Shown here: positions 60,488 to 64,000 of the stretch, in pieces | How positions within the stretch are numbered: position 1 is the first letter of the stretch | How the letters are laid out: every line of letters begins with the position of its first letter | Source of the DNA: Salticus scenicus | Lineage: Eukaryota; Arthropoda; Arachnida; Araneae; Salticidae | DNA length: 64,000 bases | NCBI GenBank assembly: GCA_963930645.1 | Contig: OZ005662.1 | Coordinates: 103,462,436-103,526,435 of the forward strand | Reading direction: 5' to 3' | Position numbers and translations under genes: made by a program | The notes under the pieces: generated by a model | The model's database searches: none | What the model saw: only the letters and a program-made list of their open reading frames with translations | Told to the model about the DNA's origin: nothing

Positions 60488-62700
60488 AGATTTGCGAATT
60501 TAATCGCATTTAATTCATAATACAATCTTATGAAAATCACAGTTATTAGATGAAAGCATATGGAAAGTTTAACTAAGATTAAATATACAAGTCACTGCAT
60601 GTATAAATATTTGAAATTACAAGACTTTCCGTTCAGATCCTAAAGGGTATTAAAACCATAAGATAACACAAAGATATTAGTTGACTAGAAACAAAGAAGA
60701 AATAAATCAATAATACGTTAAACCTTTGAAGTTATATAACTGTCAAATGTAAAGTTTCCTGTCAGCACTCTAACAAGAAACATACTGTTTCCGCAGTTCT
60801 GAAACGCAATTCACTGTCAGTAATACATTAAAATTGGCATTGATATGCAAATAATTTGTATAGTTCCCCCACTTTACAGAACTTGAATAGATGATATGTT
60901 TTGAACATTTCAAAGCTTGAATATAGCTGATACGAATTCCATTTCATACAAAAACTTTGACAATTCGGCTATTTTGAAATAGCGATGTTATTGAATGTAT
61001 ATTTTTTCAACAATATATATATTGAAATACACATCCCAGAATCTTCTAGAATATTTTGCTTTTTTTTAATCTGTTATAGCTATGACATTAATGTTTCTGA
61101 TAAATATCTTTTTAAACTGGTTATAATAAGTTTAATCACATTCGATTTTAAGTTTTCAATCAGAGTTTTAGATCATATATAAAACTTAGCTTAAAGTATC
61201 CAACATAAAACCTGTCAAAACATAAATTGATCACGAAGTAAAAATTAAATAGTATTTTTCTTGACAGAACGAGGAAAAATGATGATATTTAATGTGTTAG
61301 ACAATAGAAAAATTTACTTTATTTGATTAATGTAAAAATTAAGTTAATAATTTGTAAAATATTATTATATGCTTACAAACGTTTCCTATGTCGTTTTTCA
61401 GTTTGTTGATGGGAACTGTAGCATTTCCAAAAGGCTAACGAGAACTGCAAAGTTGATGTTAGGTTTTTCTAAACCTCAAACTATTCTGATTGCTTTTGTA
61501 TTTATGTCGTTTTTAATTGGCTTCTGTTTTTTTAATGAATCATTTCTATGCTGGCCTATTTCTTTTTAGATGTAAGATAACAGACAGTCAGAATTGCAGC
61601 CGCAAAGTATTTTTAGATTAAACACAACTAAAAACAATCTAAAAAAAAAAAAAAAAAAATGTCTATTTCTTTAAATATGTTATTTAACCCTTAAATTCAT
61701 AACGATGTAGATACACATCGTATGTTTAAAACCTTTTATCTTTTTATGTAGAAACTTTTGCATATAATTTTATTGCTTCCGAACGAAACTATGATTTTTG
61801 ACAGTTTATTTTTTATCTGTGACTATTTTCATTTGTTGGCGCCCATTTCGACGTACAATTTCATTTTGGCGGAGAATTGCGATTACTTATTTAAAAAGTA
61901 ATAAAAACATACATGAAAATTTTTTTTCAGATACAAACAAAGTAAGAATAACGAATAATACTTATATTTTTGCTTTACCGGTAATTTTTGCAAGAAAAAT
62001 GTAACTTTTATTTAAAGATGTGGAAATACATCTTTTTTTTTTTTCTCATTGACTACACACGTTTCCAGGTTGATTTCAATTGTTATTTATAAAAATAAAA
62101 ATTCATGCATTTACGGGTAAAAGTAAAATTTTGTTACAAGTAAATATTACATCATTTTACCACAAGCACAGGATGATTTTTAAATTCAGTGAATGAAATT
62201 TCTCTACTATAGCCATACACATAGCCTACTTATAAAATCGAATTTTCTAGATTAACGGACGCGAGAAATCCATTGCACTTACTTTCGAAAGTGTAAAATT
62301 GGAAAGGGGAAAATAAAACAGAGCATCCATGTCGAGAATTACTAGTAAGCTTCTGCCTCAGGCAACAATTTTGACGCAATATAATATGATTAGAAAATCC
62401 ACAGTCACAGACAGTTGAAAACGCATCCAGCGTTTATGTATTAATTTCTCTGCGGACACGCAATGTGTTACTATCCAAATTTACTATCTTCATGTGTCTA
62501 TCGTGACACATCGTGTGTTTTCCGCAGTGTACTATTATCTTCATGTATTCGCATCTAAACATGAAGTGAAGATCCTGATGCGTTCGGAGAAGACAGCAGA
62601 CATAGTACGGTCGGAAAGGCAATTCCTTAGAAGGTCGGGACCCCAACGGACATTATTGCAAAATTCAATGCGTTTTTTTTTTTTTTTTTTAATGCACAAA
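60237..62700 (+). repeat. Segmental duplication, unit 2
   Basis: Second copy of 57340-59400, offset about 2.93 kb in its first half and about 3.3 kb at its end, because unit 2 carries extra sequence around 61620-62040. It contains the palindromic block CTGCGGACACGCAATGTG / CACATCGTGTGTTTTCCGCAG near 62451-62527. No credible frame. Confidence 0.85.
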
Positions 62701-62713
62701 CACACACACACAC

Positions 62714-62823
62714 CCCGTGGCAGAAACACGGCGACACGGCGACAATGTCACAGAAACAGAAATGTTCTTGCAGAAAGATTTTACTTAAGTCAGATAAATT
62801 TTGCCATTGTGTTCAAAAAAAAA

Positions 62824-62887
<64 letters not shown>

Positions 62888-63259
62888 AACTCAAAGAATG
62901 GCTTATAAACTGTTCTGCAGAACAAGTTTTTGTTTCTGCAGTTACGATCGCCTCAAACCTGAATAATGTGAGGAGATAAAGCGGATGTAACTCCTTTGGG
63001 TTAGCTTTGATACGGCATGCATTAGCGATCCGTGATGCGGTGATATGATTCGGTGTATCGACACTTTTCACTGGTAACCTCTTCACATCGGAACTTCATT
63101 TTCGTGTCTCCCAAACTTTGTTTTCGCGCCGCGCTTGCCGCTCGTGTCGTGCGTATTTATTGTATTGCAAAAAAATGTTTTTTCGAAAGAATGTGGCTTT
63201 GCGACCATTTTCCTGATTTCATATTTCATGCATTTTCAGATTCATGCATAGCAAAGTAG

Positions 63260-63301
<42 letters not shown>

Positions 63302-64000
63302 AGTGCGTATGATTGCTGCTGCACCGATTTTTAAACATTTGCTGATTTGCGCACGACAAATTAGTTGCATCTAGGGATTTTTTTCCCTTTAATGTATGCG
63401 AAGCGTGCATACGTGCGTGGTAGTAAATACACGTAAATTTTAAAAGCTGCATTAATTTTAATGTTTGTTTCAAACTATGCAAATATATACAGAAATAAGA
63501 CTATGGGGAAATTTGTAATGTCTGTAGTTATACGCAAAATGAAAAATGAAGCTTGAAACCTTGCTTCGAAAAATAGAAAAATAAGAAATTAATCTTAAAG
63601 ATACTTTATTGATTTTTAGCATTTTATATGTAGTAAAAGATCTTAGCAATAAATATTAATGGGTATCTTAAGTTATAAAGTTGGTAATTTTTCTAATTAT
63701 TTTCTTTACTAATCATTAATTATTTTAATTGTGATTAAAATTCTTAGCTTTGAACTTTGTTGTTTAAGCATATGAAGTCGTTAAAAAAATTATTAATTTA
63801 TTTTACAAAAATACTCTTATCATTAGTTTCTACAGTTTGTTTATTTTATTTTTTAAACTTTTTAATTAAAAAAAAAAAAAATATTTTTTTTAAAATTAAA
63901 ATATTGCAAATTAAATAATTATTTTGAATGAAAACCAAACCAAAGATTTTGTTGCAGATTTTTTTTTTTTTTTTTTTTTTTGTAAGAAAAAGGAATTTTA
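62714..64000. mobile_element. GTGGCAGAAA-terminal DNA element, copy 2, cut by window edge
   Basis: It begins CCCCGTGGCAGAAACACGGC and follows the reverse strand of 21196 down to about 19990, at which point the window ends. A (GA)n tract of about 50 bases at 62833-62883 is specific to this copy. The GC-richer block 62940-63240 is the best conserved part. A T-run lies at 63265-63297. Frames differ between copies. Confidence 0.85.

Noticed and set aside
57340..62700. Long terminal repeats of a retrotransposon
   Set aside because: The direct copies are too long and too close, with no TG...CA ends, primer-binding site or gag-pol frame between them.
62494..62979. 161-codon frame
   Set aside because: It crosses a duplication unit, an element end and a (GA)n tract, and contains poly-phenylalanine and (ER)n strings. 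It is an artefact of simple repeats.

Overview
The window is very AT-rich eukaryotic DNA, dense in microsatellites and in poly(A)/poly(T) runs of 20-36 bases. I found no convincing host protein-coding gene, rRNA or intact tRNA. Nearly everything recognisable is transposable-element sequence: Tc1/mariner, hAT, piggyBac, Helitron and Helentron-like elements, foldback elements, SINE-like pieces and Penelope-like retroelements (PLEs). That mix suggests an arthropod, perhaps an arachnid. The organism is inference only.

1-24 kb: a complete but dead Tc1 element (2033-3457) lies between weak inverted repeats. A foldback element (5875-6460) carries a DUF4817-like helix-turn-helix fragment. Then come two hAT-type MITEs with 8-bp target duplications (8611-8782, 13454-13652), a Tc1 transposase relic (9069-9356), a Tc1-type MITE (10381-10594) next to a tRNA-like stretch inside a larger candidate element (about 10122-11605), and a family rich in CTAGA motifs (16437-16922, 18514-21263, 31590-31744). 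One copy of that family is split by a 2.28-kb element whose termini read GTGGCAGAAA (18921-21196). A second, inverted copy of that inserter runs off the right edge (62714-64000). A piggyBac-type MITE (21505-21753) and a non-autonomous Helitron (21953-22656) follow.

24-39 kb: palindromic elements, repeats shared with 45 and 59 kb, a mariner transposase relic (31960-32304), and two Helentron-like elements (about 32480-33408 and 36889-37990) that have internal tandem repeats, a CA microsatellite and a terminal hairpin. A deleted DDE transposon (36026-36795) keeps the last part of its transposase.

39-52.5 kb: the centrepiece. A piggyBac-type MITE (39356-39806) borders a 12.7-kb composite (39818-52532) made of two near-identical PLEs arranged head to head and bounded by a 16-bp direct repeat. 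Each PLE encodes reverse transcriptase plus a C-terminal GIY-YIG endonuclease. The left PLE (minus strand) is split by a Helentron-like element (41700-42732). The right PLE (plus strand) is split by a 6267-bp element (43971-50237) whose ends are packed with GAACGTTC palindromes and which hosts further insertions. Without that insert the right PLE would have one reading frame of about 807 codons with a single stop.

52.5-64 kb: a 138-bp tandem array, a 1352-bp foldback element (54602-55953), a 590-bp foldback with a hammerhead-ribozyme-like core in both arms (56033-56622), and a direct segmental duplication (about 57340-59400 and 60237-62700). Related hammerhead-like cores also occur near 23.85, 27.52 and 44.68 kb. 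No genes act as a host pathway here. The interest is in the insertion history and the RNA and DNA motifs of the repeats.
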